The translations under genes and the position numbers were made by a program. From positions 150,767 through 214,766 of the forward strand of contig JAAESI010000216.1 of assembly GCA_024229515.1 (NCBI GenBank): 64,000 nucleotides of DNA, read 5' to 3'. This stretch comes from Pseudomonadota bacterium. Its GTDB lineage: Bacteria > Myxococcota_A > UBA796 > UBA9615. This document shows positions 55,014 through 63,879 of the stretch, piece by piece. The notes under the pieces are model-generated. The model searched no databases and had not been told where the DNA came from. It saw nothing but the letters and a program-made list of their open reading frames with translations. Position 1 is the first letter of the stretch. Each line of letters starts with the position of its first letter.

Positions 55014-56645
55014 TTACGTCGGGTCGGGGGGCCCGGCCATGACCCGTTTGGCGATCGGGGCGGCGTTGGCGGCCTCGAGCACCATGACGGAGACCGAGCC
55101 GGCCGGTACGGACACGGTGTGGCGGACGGCGCGCCCGTCGCCGACGGTGAACCGCTCGGTCAGATCGAACCGCATGGTGGTCTCGACCTCGGAGGTCTCG
55201 CCGCGCACGAACTCGGGGGGGAGCGTCTCGTCCAGTTGGCTCTTCTTGAGCCGGTGGTGGGCGAGGAAGAGCTTGCCCGTGGTGAGCGCGGGCGGCTTCA
55301 TCGGCTGGGTCTTGACGGTGACGAGGTAGGAGGTCGACAGCAGGTCGCCGTACTCGGTGCGACCGGGGCGCTGGTGGCCGTCGCCGAGGCCCGCGGGGAG
55401 GGACACGGTGACGCCCTCGATGTCGGTGGCGTGGTCGACCCAGGGACCGTCGACGATGGACTGCCACGGGGTGCCGTTGGCGAAGGCCCCGCCGAGGGAG
55501 CCGAGCAGCAGGGCGGCGCTGATGAGGCCGACGGCGACGACGGGGCCGCGCAGGGGATCGCGGCCAACGCGGGTGGCGGCCCGCTCGGGCGGCTGCATGC
55601 CGACGGTGGCGAGGCGCATCACGGCGATGAGGCCGCCGGCGATGCCGCCCCCGAGGTGGGCGGACAGGGCGATGCCGGGGACGAAGGAGATCATCAGGTT
55701 GAGGACGAGCACGTCGCGGATGGACTTGCGCATCGGGGCGGCGAGGATCTCGGGGATGACGCCGGCCCCCCGGATGCTCATCACCCCGGCGGCCACCATG
55801 AGGCCCCAGCCGCCGCCGGAGGCGCCGACCATGACCTTGGCGTCGGAGAACAGCAGGGCCGCGAAGCTGCCGCCGGCGACCGACACGGTCCACAGGGCGA
55901 GCAGGCGCCAGGGGCCGAGAAGTCGCTCCAGGAAGCCGCCGATCAGCCAGAGCACGAACATGTTGCCGGCGAGGTGGAGCAGGCCCCCGTGGAGGAACGA
56001 GGCGGCGAGGGGGCGCCACCACTGCAGCGACAGGGGCGGGTCGCCGACGACGGCGCCCATGCGGATGAGGTTCTGCGTGTTGGCGGCGCCGCCCCACATC
56101 ACCTCGAGGCCGAAGACCAGGCAGGTCAGGGCGACGAGGATGGGGACGGCGATGGGCTTCCGGGCGGCAAGCTCGGCCTGGTACCGCTGGATCGCCGCGA
56201 TGGTGGTCTGGGCCTGGGCGGCGCGCTCCTTGAGCCACGCTTCGAACTCGGAGGCGCCGAGGCGGAGCTGGCCGGGGTTCCGGGCGACCTCGCGGAAGCA
56301 GGCGCCGAGGGTCTTGGGCACGGCCTTCGGCTTTTCGGACCACGTGGCGCCGGACTCGTCGATGGCGTGGCGGCGGATGCCGGGGCCGGAGCCAAGCGCG
56401 GCGGCGCCGCCCGGATCGCCGGCGGCGACGACGTCGGCGGAGCTGGCGCCATGCTCACGGAGGGCGGTGGTGGCGACCTGGAGGGTGCGCTCGGGCAGAT
56501 CGGCGCGGTGCCGCACGATCAGGACGAGGGGACCCTCGGGGAGCGCGAAACGGGCCACGTCGGGGGTGCAGCCGAGCATGACGACGCCGTGGGTGTCCCG
56601 GGATCCGAGCTCCCAGACCAGCTGTTCGTAGACGCTCCAGCGCAT
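55014..56645 (-). CDS. Rhomboid-family intramembrane serine protease with N- and C-terminal extensions
   Basis: 543 residues. About 175 N-terminal residues form a soluble domain with a cystatin- or UspA-like look (YEQLVWELGSRDTHGVVMLG), no family named. The six-helix rhomboid core follows: WWRPLAASFLHGGLLHLAGN, VMVGASGGGWGLM with the catalytic serine near residue 271, and SAHLGGGIAGG with the histidine near 328. A 145-residue extracytoplasmic tail comes last (GVTVSLPAGLGDGHQRPGRT). The start at 56645 lies beside the 53-bp repeat array. Confidence 0.85.
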   Translation of the reverse strand: MRWSVYEQLVWELGSRDTHGVVMLGCTPDVARFALPEGPLVLIVRHRADLPERTLQVATTALREHGASSADVVAAGDPGGAAALGSGPGIRRHAIDESGATWSEKPKAVPKTLGACFREVARNPGQLRLGASEFEAWLKERAAQAQTTIAAIQRYQAELAARKPIAVPILVALTCLVFGLEVMWGGAANTQNLIRMGAVVGDPPLSLQWWRPLAASFLHGGLLHLAGNMFVLWLIGGFLERLLGPWRLLALWTVSVAGGSFAALLFSDAKVMVGASGGGWGLMVAAGVMSIRGAGVIPEILAAPMRKSIRDVLVLNLMISFVPGIALSAHLGGGIAGGLIAVMRLATVGMQPPERAATRVGRDPLRGPVVAVGLISAALLLGSLGGAFANGTPWQSIVDGPWVDHATDIEGVTVSLPAGLGDGHQRPGRTEYGDLLSTSYLVTVKTQPMKPPALTTGKLFLAHHRLKKSQLDETLPPEFVRGETSEVETTMRFDLTERFTVGDGRAVRHTVSVPAGSVSVMVLEAANAAPIAKRVMAGPPDPT

Positions 56646-56696
56646 GGAGGGGAGGGATACCAGAGGTCGGGGTGCTGGTGGGCGGGGGGAACGAAG

Positions 56697-56935
56697 TGGG
56701 GTGAGGTCGTTGACCTGGGCGGGGTTGGTTCCGGTGGGGGGAACGAGGTGGGGTGAGGTCGTCGACCCAGCCTGGGTTGTGGCGGTCAGTCCCGCCACAA
56801 GTGGGGTGAGGTCGTTGACCTGGGTGGGGTTATGGCGGTCAGTCCCGCCACAAGTGGGGTGAGGTCGTTGACCCTGCCCGGGTTTTGGCGGTCAGTCCCG
56901 CCACAACTGGGGTGAGGTCGTCGACCTGCCCCCGG
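56697..56935. repeat. 53-bp tandem repeat array in the rhomboid upstream region
   Basis: Five units begin TGGGGTGAGGTCG at 56697, 56749, 56802, 56855 and 56908 (periods 52, 53, 53, 53). Each carries a short inverted repeat AGGTCGTTGACCT-like core, and the interval between units in the later copies carries TGGCGGTCAGTCCCGCCA, a 6-bp-arm palindrome. The first copies have a GGTT/GGGGGAACG variant there instead. The 309-base gap 56646-56954 contains no gene. Most likely a minisatellite or a cluster of protein-binding sites. Confidence 0.88.
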
Positions 56936-56954
56936 TTACGACGCTCCGGCCGGC

Positions 56955-58286
56955 CTACTCCCCACCGGCAAACGGCCACGTGACCAGCTCCGGGAAGACA
57001 CAGATCAGCCCCAGCCCGATCAGCTGAATCACGATGAACGGGATCGCACCGCGGTAGATCGCCGTCGTCGGAACCTCCTCCGGCGTCACCCCCCGCAAGT
57101 AGAACAACGCGAACCCGAACGGCGGCGTCAGGAACGACGTCTGCAGGTTCATCCCGATCATCACCCCGAACCAGACCAGGTCGATCCCCAGGATCTGCGC
57201 CGCCGGCACGATCAACGGGAGCACGATGAAGGCGATCTCGAAGAAGTCGATGAAGAAGCCGAGCAGGAAGATCGCCAGGTTCGCGACGATCAACAGGCCG
57301 AGTTTTCCACCCGGGAGCCCCGTCAGAAGGTCCTCGATCCAGACGTCGCCGTAGAGCCCCCGGAAGACCAACGCGAACGCCGTCGAGCCGATCAGCAGGA
57401 ACACCACCATCGACGTCAGCTTCGTCGTGTACTCCATCGTCTCGCGCACCGACTGCCACGTCAGCCGGCCGTTCACCTTGGCCAGGAGCATCGCTCCGAC
57501 CGCACCCAAGGCCCCCGCCTCCGTCGGCGTCGCGACGCCCGCGAAGATCGAGCCCAGGACCACGAGGATCAGGAACAGCGGCGGGATCAGCACCAGCACC
57601 ACGCGACGGGCCAGCTCGCCCCCAGTGACGGTGCGCTCCGACTTCGGCAGCGCGGGCGCCAGCTCCGGTCTCCGCCACGCGACGACGACCACGAACAGCG
57701 CGTACATCCCCACCAGCAGCAGACCCGGCACCAGCGAACCGATGAACAGGTCGCCGATGCTGACCCCCATCTGATCGGCGAGCACGATCAGCACCACGCT
57801 CGGCGGGATGATCTGACCGAGGGTCCCCGACGCGCAGATGATCCCGGTCGCGAGGCTCTGGTCGTAGCCGTACCGGAGCATCACGGGGAGGCTGATCAGC
57901 CCCATCGCGACCACGCTCGCTCCGACCACCCCGGTGGCCGCCGCCAGCAGAGCGCCGACGAACACCACCGCCAGCGCGAGCCCCCCGCGGATCGGCCCGA
58001 AGAGCATGCCGATCGTGTGCAGCAGGTCCTCCGCCAACCGCGAACGCTCCAGCATCGTGCCCATGAAGATGAAGAACGGAACCGCCAGCAGGATGAGGTT
58101 CTCCATCACCCCGAACACGCGCAGCGGGAAGCCCGACATCAGGCTCCACTCGAACAGGTCCAGCCCCACCCCGATGGCCGCGAACAGCAGCGCCGTGCCA
58201 CCCAGGCTGAACGCCACCGGGTAGCCCGTGAAGATGAAGATGAACGCCACCACGAACATCAGCGGGCCGAGCAGATCCGTGCTCAC
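56955..58286 (-). CDS. dctM: TRAP transporter large permease
   Basis: 443 residues, about twelve helices: GYPVAFSLGGTALLFAAIGV, ATGVVGASVVAMGLISLPVM, GTLGQIIPPSVVLIVLADQM, FFIDFFEIAFIVLPLIVPAA and MNLQTSFLTPPFGFALFYLR. The GTG at 58286 overlaps the dctQ stop (GTGA). No binding protein is adjacent; the TakP-like protein at 44430 is the best candidate partner in this window. Confidence 0.93.
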   Translation of the reverse strand: MSTDLLGPLMFVVAFIFIFTGYPVAFSLGGTALLFAAIGVGLDLFEWSLMSGFPLRVFGVMENLILLAVPFFIFMGTMLERSRLAEDLLHTIGMLFGPIRGGLALAVVFVGALLAAATGVVGASVVAMGLISLPVMLRYGYDQSLATGIICASGTLGQIIPPSVVLIVLADQMGVSIGDLFIGSLVPGLLLVGMYALFVVVVAWRRPELAPALPKSERTVTGGELARRVVLVLIPPLFLILVVLGSIFAGVATPTEAGALGAVGAMLLAKVNGRLTWQSVRETMEYTTKLTSMVVFLLIGSTAFALVFRGLYGDVWIEDLLTGLPGGKLGLLIVANLAIFLLGFFIDFFEIAFIVLPLIVPAAQILGIDLVWFGVMIGMNLQTSFLTPPFGFALFYLRGVTPEEVPTTAIYRGAIPFIVIQLIGLGLICVFPELVTWPFAGGE

Positions 58287-58786
58287 TCGGCCCTCCCGCG
58301 GATCACCGCGAGCTTCTGCCCCGCGACCGCGATCCCCTGCACCAGCAGCAGGGCAAACGCGATCGGCACCAACGTCTTGACCGGGTACCGCGGCAGCCCG
58401 CCCGGATCAGGCGAGGCCTCCAGCGTGCGCCACGACTCCAGCACGAAGTCCATCGACACCCAGATCGAGAACGCGCAGAACGGCAACAGGAAGAAGAGCG
58501 TGCCCAGCAGGTCCACCCACGCCTGGCCGCGCTCGCTCATCCGCCCGTAGAACACGTCGACGCGGACGTGGGCGTCGTCCTTCAGCGTCCACGACGCCCC
58601 CAGCAGAAACAGCGCGCTGAACAGGTACCACTGCGCCTCGATGAGGGTGTTGGACGCCAGCTGCGTCTCTGTGAACCGGCCGATGTAGCGCACCGCCGCG
58701 TTCCAGGCCCCCAGCAGGATCATCAACAGCGAACCCCAGGCGACCGCCTTGCCCGTCCACTCCGCGATGGCTTCCAACCGTTGCAC
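58283..58786 (-). CDS. dctQ: TRAP transporter small permease
   Basis: 167 residues with four membrane segments (AVAWGSLLMILLGAWNAAVR, WYLFSALFLLGASWTLKDDA, LLGTLFFLLPFCAFSIWVSM, VPIAFALLLVQGIAVAGQKL). The VRVDVFYGRMSERGQAWVD loop is typical of DctQ. The GTG at 58786, after an AGGG site, is preferred over an ATG at 58837 that would overlap the divergent flavin reductase's start. Confidence 0.85.
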   Translation of the reverse strand: MQRLEAIAEWTGKAVAWGSLLMILLGAWNAAVRYIGRFTETQLASNTLIEAQWYLFSALFLLGASWTLKDDAHVRVDVFYGRMSERGQAWVDLLGTLFFLLPFCAFSIWVSMDFVLESWRTLEASPDPGGLPRYPVKTLVPIAFALLLVQGIAVAGQKLAVIRGRAE

Positions 58787-58835
58787 GGCGGCCCTGATAC
58801 CCCGGGGCGAACCGGCGTACAATCGCGCGCCTGCC

Positions 58836-59324
58836 ATGAGCCTCACCGACGACTTCAAAGCTGCACTCGGATCCTGGGCCTCCGGGGTCTCCGTGGTCAC
58901 CACCAACCACGACGGCCTCCTCTATGGCCTCACCGTGAGCAGCTTCTCGTCGTTGTCCCTGGATCCGCCTCTGGTGCTGGTGTGCCTCAACAACGGCAAC
59001 CGCCTGCCGGAGATGATCGACGCCTCCGGCGGCTTCGCGGTGAGCATCCTGAACCGCGACCAGGAGGACGCCTCCAACTACTTCGCCCGCCCCAACCGGG
59101 AGCCCACCCGCGGCTTCACGGAGATCGACGGTGAGTGGACTGAGTCCAAGGTCCCCGTGGTGAAGGGCGCGCTCGCGTCCATCGTGTGCGAGCACCGCAA
59201 CTCGATCGAGCAGGGCACCCACACCATCGTCGTCGGCGAGGTCGTCGAGGCCCGCGCCAACGAAGGCGCGCCCCTGCTGTACTGGCGCCGCGGCTACCGT
59301 GGAGTCGAGGGCGGAGACTCGTAA
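58836..59324 (+). CDS. Flavin reductase-like FMN-binding protein
   Basis: 162 residues: FKAALGSWASGVSVVTTNHD, LLYGLTVSSFSSLSLDPPLV and FAVSILNRDQEDASNYFA, followed by GTHTIVVGEVVEARANEGAP and LLYWRRGYRG. This is the HpaC-like flavin reductase fold, which gives FMNH2 to partner monooxygenases. No partner oxygenase is nearby. Start ATG at 58836, divergent from dctQ. It ends just before the next lipoprotein gene. Confidence 0.9.
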   Translation: MSLTDDFKAALGSWASGVSVVTTNHDGLLYGLTVSSFSSLSLDPPLVLVCLNNGNRLPEMIDASGGFAVSILNRDQEDASNYFARPNREPTRGFTEIDGEWTESKVPVVKGALASIVCEHRNSIEQGTHTIVVGEVVEARANEGAPLLYWRRGYRGVEGGDS

Positions 59325-59353
59325 GAAGCGGGTCCATCGCCCCTCCTCAGGCC

Positions 59354-60517
59354 ATGCGCGCCCCGGTCCTGCTCCTGCTCCCCGTCCTGGCCGCCTGCCC
59401 CCCCGTGCTCGAGCCCCGCGAGCCGACCCCGGAACCGCCGCCCGAGTACGTCTACACGGGCGAGATCAGCAACCTCGACGGAGCGATGCCGGATGTCCGG
59501 GTCTGGGTCGCGGGGGAACAGACCGCCACCGACAGCGAGGGCGCGTACCGCTCGGTCAGTTCCGTGTACCCCGCCCAGGTGGATCTGGAGCAGTGGACCA
59601 ACAACGTCCGCAGCTTGCTCGACTGCAGCCTGGAACACAGCCGTTGGCTCCCCGGCGGGACGTTCACGATCAATCCGTCGGTCGACGGAACCCTCTTCCT
59701 CCCGGGGGTCGGCGTCGACGACGAGTTGAGCTTCGACGTGCGCACCGTCACCGAGACCGACGTCCTCACATCCTTCGCTCCCGCGGCCCCGGAGGGCCCC
59801 TTCGCCGTCGATGGGGGTGTCGAATTCACGTTCCGGGGTACCCGCGGCGGGACCGTGCTGGCCGTCGCCATGACCGTCTCCGATGACGTGCCGATCGCGG
59901 CCTCCTGGTCCGTTCACGACGGTCTCGACGACGGCGATCGCATCACCCTGACCCGCATCGAACCGGCCGGCTTCATCACGATCGGCGAGCCCTCCGAGCC
60001 CCCCACGACCGGCCCTGAGTGGCGGCAGGAGGTCTAGGTCGACGGCTTGCGAACCAGGCTCGGATTCGAGCTTCACCTGGAGGGCAGCGACCCGACCGAG
60101 CTTCCGATCTTCGATCTCGGCGGCGAAGGAGCCTCCTTGAGGGTCACCTGGACCGACGCCGCCGATGGATGGACCGAGCGCTCGCACGGCTGGAGGCCGA
60201 TCGCCGAGCCCGGTCCGATCGACTACCCCGAGACGCTCGCCTGCCCCGAGGTGCAGCCCGTGGCCGGCTGGGGCGGTCGTCCCGGGGTCACGCTGGAGCT
60301 CGAGGGCACGCCGGAGGACGAGATCGTGAACGCGTTCCTCACGCTCCTGAGCGAGTCGCAGGGTGAAGTCGAGTGGAACATCGCGCGAGCAGGGGCGTGC
60401 GGCCCGGAGGTCGCCGAGTACCTCGCGGCCCTGCCGGAGGTGCAGGACCTGGAGCCCCGCCAGATCAGGGTCGGCTGGGGCACGCCGTCCCAGTGGATCA
60501 ACTGCACGCGCGAGTAG
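59354..60517 (+). CDS. Lipoprotein with in-frame TAG at 60035
   Basis: The ATG at 59354 gives signal LLLPVLAAC, a Pro/Glu linker, and a carboxypeptidase-regulatory-like domain (GEISNLDGAMPDVRVWVAGE). The frame stops at TAG 60035-60037 after 227 residues, but continues without shift: VDGLRTRLGFELHLEGSDPT, then a beta domain and a final LEPRQIRVGWGTPSQWINC, to a TAG at 60517. The continuation reads as genuine coding, so the stop is probably an error (TAC or TGG to TAG) or a recent nonsense mutation. Function unknown. Confidence 0.55.
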
Positions 60518-60555
60518 CCCGACCGAGACGGACCACTCCAGGCTACCCTTGGAGC

Positions 60556-61740
60556 ATGCGGCTCCTCGCGACCCTCGCTGCTGTGCTCCTCGTCCCCGCC
60601 TCGGCGTCGGCCGTCACCATCGTCATCGGCGATCCCGACGGCTTCGGCCTCCAGCCCACGGACAACTACTTCCGCGCCGACAGCGCCCACACCAACCCCG
60701 CCGACGTCGACGGCGACGGGATGATCGAGGCCGCCGAGTTCATCCCCGACTTCAACCTCAACGGCTCGTGCGCGGTCGGGTCCGGCGACAGCTTCGACAC
60801 CCGCGACGCGGGCGAGCTCGCCTCCACGGTTGGCGCCCAGTACACCGACTTCGCCCTCGAGGGCGGCGGCGCGGCCGACGGCATCCAGTTCATCTTCGAC
60901 TTCGACGTGCCCGTGGAGGGCGACTTCGACTTCGGCGCCCTGCACTACATCAACTTCATCTTCGGCGACTACGACGTCAGCCCCGCCGAGCTCGACGTGG
61001 ACGGCATCACCATCCCGATGGAGACCCAGGCCGGTCCCGACGACGGCCAGGTCCAGGCCGCCTTCGCCGCCATCCCGTGGGACGAGATGACCGACGGGCA
61101 GGTCATCATCACCGTCATCGCCCCCAGCGAGCCCTACCTCGCCTTCGACTTCGCCCTGCTGGACACCGACCGCATCGCCGACGGCGACGGCGACGGCATC
61201 CCCGGTTCGCTCGACAACTGCCCCGCCGTCGAGAACACCGACCAGACCGACACCGACGGCGACGGTTGGGGCGATGCTTGCGACCTCTGCCCGCTCGCCC
61301 CCGATCCCGACCAACTCGACAGCGACGGCGACGGCGCCGGGGACGAGTGCGATGTCTGCCCCGAGGACGCCACCGACGACGCCGACAACGACGGTTGGTG
61401 CGGCCCCGAGGACTGCGCCGTGCTGGATCCCCAGATCCACCCCGACGCCCTCGAGATCTGCGACGACGGGCTCGACAACGACTGCGACGGAGCCATCGAC
61501 GGAGACGACCTCGATGACTGCGACTCGGGCGACGACGACGACGACGACGACGATGACAACGGGGACGACGACGACGACGACTCCGCCGGCACCATCGACG
61601 AGGGCCCGCCCCCCTTCTCCGTCAACGGCGATTGGGGCCAGGAACCCTGCAACTGCTCCAGCGCGGCGACGCCGACGGGGACCTTCGGACTGGTCGGCCT
61701 GCTCCTCCTGGGGTGGGTGCGCCGGCGCTCCGACCGCTAG
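60556..61740 (+). CDS. Secreted protein with TSP3-like and MopE repeats and a MYXO-CTERM-like tail
   Basis: 394 residues. Signal peptide (MRLLATLAAVLLVPASASA), then a beta domain of about 190 residues. Thrombospondin type-3-like calcium repeats follow (DGDGDGIPGSLDNCPAVENT, DTDGDGWGDACDLCP, DSDGDGAGDECDVCP), then one MopE unit (HPDALEICDDGLDNDCDG) and an Asp run. The terminus is CNCSSAATPTGTFG, a hydrophobic helix, and RRRSDR. This C-x-C, helix and Arg cluster fits the MYXO-CTERM sorting signal handled by a myxosortase. Expected to be displayed on the outer surface. Confidence 0.85.
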   Translation: MRLLATLAAVLLVPASASAVTIVIGDPDGFGLQPTDNYFRADSAHTNPADVDGDGMIEAAEFIPDFNLNGSCAVGSGDSFDTRDAGELASTVGAQYTDFALEGGGAADGIQFIFDFDVPVEGDFDFGALHYINFIFGDYDVSPAELDVDGITIPMETQAGPDDGQVQAAFAAIPWDEMTDGQVIITVIAPSEPYLAFDFALLDTDRIADGDGDGIPGSLDNCPAVENTDQTDTDGDGWGDACDLCPLAPDPDQLDSDGDGAGDECDVCPEDATDDADNDGWCGPEDCAVLDPQIHPDALEICDDGLDNDCDGAIDGDDLDDCDSGDDDDDDDDDNGDDDDDDSAGTIDEGPPPFSVNGDWGQEPCNCSSAATPTGTFGLVGLLLLGWVRRRSDR

Positions 61741-62070
61741 CCCGCGGCGGGCTCGTCCGTCCAACGGATCGTCAACACGGTCACGAACGTGATCGCCGCC
61801 ACCCGGCTCCAGAGTCCCTCCGATCCGCCCGATGCGGCCGTCGCTCCAGTGCTGAAGAGCACCCACCAGGCGTTGATCGAGATGTGCGCCGCGACCGGCA
61901 CCCACACCGACCAGCCCCACCGCATCAGAAGCCAGCCGAACCACGCGCCGCCCGCGCCCGTGACCGCCACCGAGCCGATGGTGAGCCCCTGGCCGTGCAG
62001 CAGTGCCCCGGGAAGGTGAGCCGAGCCGAACAGTGCGGCCGTGACCGCGAGGGCGACACCGAAGCTCCAG
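61737..62070 (-). pseudogene. C-terminal fragment of a CPBP-family intramembrane protease
   Basis: About 110 residues with FGSAHLPGALLHGQG and VAAHISINAWWVLFSTG, matching the later conserved motifs of CPBP/abortive-infection-type membrane proteases. The EExxxR motif and the first helices are missing, since at about 62070 the sequence switches to a different minus-strand gene. No start codon for a full protein exists. Truncated by deletion or assembly join. Confidence 0.6.
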
Positions 62071-62553
62071 GGGATCGACGCAGATCGAGTGGATCCCGGG
62101 CACATCGGCGCCGCCGCCGAACCACTTCAGGCGTGCCGGATGGTCCAAGAGGCTGCGCACGAGGCTCCATGTGGCCCCCCGGTCGTCCGACCGGAACAGC
62201 CCCCCGGGGAGCGTGCCGCACCACAGCCGCCCCGGCTGATCGGCGCCGCCGGGGGCCAGAGCCCACAGGGCGCTGACCGCCGGGCCCTTGTCGTTGCCCT
62301 CGTCCGCCGGTTCGTCGTCGGCGAAGGCCGGCACGCCGACCTCTTCGAAGGTGACGCCGCCGTCGTCGGAGCGGTGCAGCTTGCTGCCGAAGTGGCCCAA
62401 CTCCAGTCACGCGTAGATGGCGCCGTCCCGGGGATCGATGGTCACCAGGCCCACCGGATCGCCCAAGAACTTCACATCGTCGACCGTCCAGCCCTCGGCC
62501 TTGCGGCTCAGCGTGAACAGTCCCTTCCTCGTCCCGATCAGCAACCTCGACAT
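62071..62553 (-). pseudogene. N-terminal part of a BNR/WD40-like repeat protein, in-frame TGA and 3' end missing
   Basis: The ATG at 62553 follows a perfect GGAGGAG site. SRLLIGTRKGLFTLSRKAEG, LGHFGSKLHRSDDGGVTFEE, GLFRSDDRGATWSLVRSLLD and GIHSICVDP are repeats of the BNR/sialidase-like propeller. A TGA at 62407-62409 interrupts the frame after 48 codons; a CGA codon there would fit. After GIHSICVDP, where the family continues with further blades, the sequence changes abruptly into a CPBP membrane-protease tail. It sits seven bases after the MoaD-like gene. Confidence 0.65.
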
Positions 62554-62561
62554 GGCTCCTC

Positions 62562-62834
62562 CTAGCCTCCCGACAACGCCTGCATGACCCAGATGTCCGC
62601 GCCCTCACGCACGGGATCGGACTGCTCGTCACGGTCCGCGATCTGCTCGCTGTCGACGAACACCACCACGTGGGTGCGCAGGGCGCCCTGGTCGTCCAGC
62701 ACGTACCCTCGGGCTCGGGGGTAGCGCTCGAACACGGCTTCGAGCACCGCCCGCACCGTGGATCCCGCCGCTTGCGTGGGGGGCACGTCGACATGACGAC
62801 GGAGGACCGGGGTGAACGAGACGGTGGCGGTCAT
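62562..62834 (-). CDS. MoaD/ThiS-like ubiquitin-fold protein
   Basis: 90 residues: ATVSFTPVLRRHVDVPPTQA, VRAVLEAVFERYPRARGYVL, HVVVFVDSEQI and the tail IWVMQALSGG. The intact terminal Gly-Gly is needed for sulfur transfer in MoaD/ThiS proteins. Neighbouring moaE/thiG genes are absent; the BNR-like gene directly downstream is a pairing I recall from other bacterial genomes. The start ATG overlaps the start of the divergent collagen-like gene (shared CATG). Confidence 0.82.
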   Translation of the reverse strand: MTATVSFTPVLRRHVDVPPTQAAGSTVRAVLEAVFERYPRARGYVLDDQGALRTHVVVFVDSEQIADRDEQSDPVREGADIWVMQALSGG

Positions 62835-63864
62835 GGGGCCGCGAGCATACCGGTGGATCGCGGTGCTGCTGCTGCCGCTGATGACCGGCTGCATCGGCCT
62901 CAAGAACAAGGCCGTCACCGCCGTGCACGCCGACCTCACGTCCGTCAGCGTCTGCCCCGGAGGCAGCGTCGACCTGCTCCTGGGCATCGAACTGGACGAC
63001 GGCAAGGTGCTCCGGCCCGCGGGCGCCAGCGGAGGCTCGGTCGGCTGGCGCAACCTCCGGGTCCACGTCGAGGGCGGCGCGACCGTCGGAAGCCGCGGCG
63101 CCATCCGCGTCTCCCCCGATCCCGCCGACACCTGGGGCAAGCCCGTCCGCTGGTCGGTCACCCTCCCGGACCACCCCGGCGTTGAGGCCTCGGGCACCGT
63201 CGGCATCCGCTACGACTGCGACTACACGGCCTGGGTCGGGGGCCGCAGCGGGGACTCCGGGGACGGCGGCATCGCCGGCGACGACGGCGATGAGCAGTCC
63301 CCCGTCGGCCTCGACGGACAGGACGGGCAGGACGGTCAGGACGGCGAAGACGGACATCGCGCCACGGTCCTGGTGGCCTACGCGATCGAGCCGATCTCCG
63401 AACGCCCGGTGCTCCAGACCGAGGTCCGCTTCGGCACCGGCGAGCTCGCCGGGCGCTTCGCCCTGGACCCCGACCGCGGCTCCCTCCACGTCGACGCCAG
63501 CGGCGGAAACGGAGGCGCTGGGGGCGACGGGGGCGACGGGGGCGACTCGTCGGCCTGCATCGATGGCGTCTCGCGGGCGCTCTTCCGCGGCGGCAACGGC
63601 GGCGACGGCGGGGACGGGGGCCGGGGCGGGGACGCCGGCGCGGTCCGCATGCTCGTGGACGCCCGCGCCGCCAAGCTGGTGCGCAACCTCCACGTGGATC
63701 TCAGCCTCGGTCGGGGCGGCGACGCGGGCTCGGCCGGCGCCGGGGGTGATGGCACCTGCGGCAAGGACGGCAAGGACGGTCGCAGCGGTCGGTTCGGCCG
63801 CAGCGGTCGAGAAGGACGTGAGCCGCGGGTCGACCTCGACCACGTCGCCCCCTTCTGGAAGTAG
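62833..63864 (+). CDS. Lipoprotein with Gly-rich collagen-like repeats
   Basis: 343 residues. Signal ends LLLPLMTGC. After a beta domain of about 110 residues come Gly-Asp rich stretches (GLDGQDGQDGQDGEDG, GGNGGAGGDGGDGGDSS, GGNGGDGGDGGRGGDAG, CGKDGKDGRSGRFG). These are partly Gly-X-Y and resemble collagen-like or PE-PGRS-like surface repeats. An in-between beta domain (AYAIEPISERPVLQTEVRFG) separates them. The ATG at 62833 overlaps the divergent MoaD-like ATG; a GTG at 62812 is an alternative. Confidence 0.65.
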   Translation: MGPRAYRWIAVLLLPLMTGCIGLKNKAVTAVHADLTSVSVCPGGSVDLLLGIELDDGKVLRPAGASGGSVGWRNLRVHVEGGATVGSRGAIRVSPDPADTWGKPVRWSVTLPDHPGVEASGTVGIRYDCDYTAWVGGRSGDSGDGGIAGDDGDEQSPVGLDGQDGQDGQDGEDGHRATVLVAYAIEPISERPVLQTEVRFGTGELAGRFALDPDRGSLHVDASGGNGGAGGDGGDGGDSSACIDGVSRALFRGGNGGDGGDGGRGGDAGAVRMLVDARAAKLVRNLHVDLSLGRGGDAGSAGAGGDGTCGKDGKDGRSGRFGRSGREGREPRVDLDHVAPFWK

Positions 63865-63879
63865 ATGCTCACTTGAGCG

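Noticed and set aside
56697..56935. 53-bp repeats as a CRISPR array
   Set aside because: The whole 53-bp unit is repeated, so there are no variable spacers, and no cas genes are nearby.
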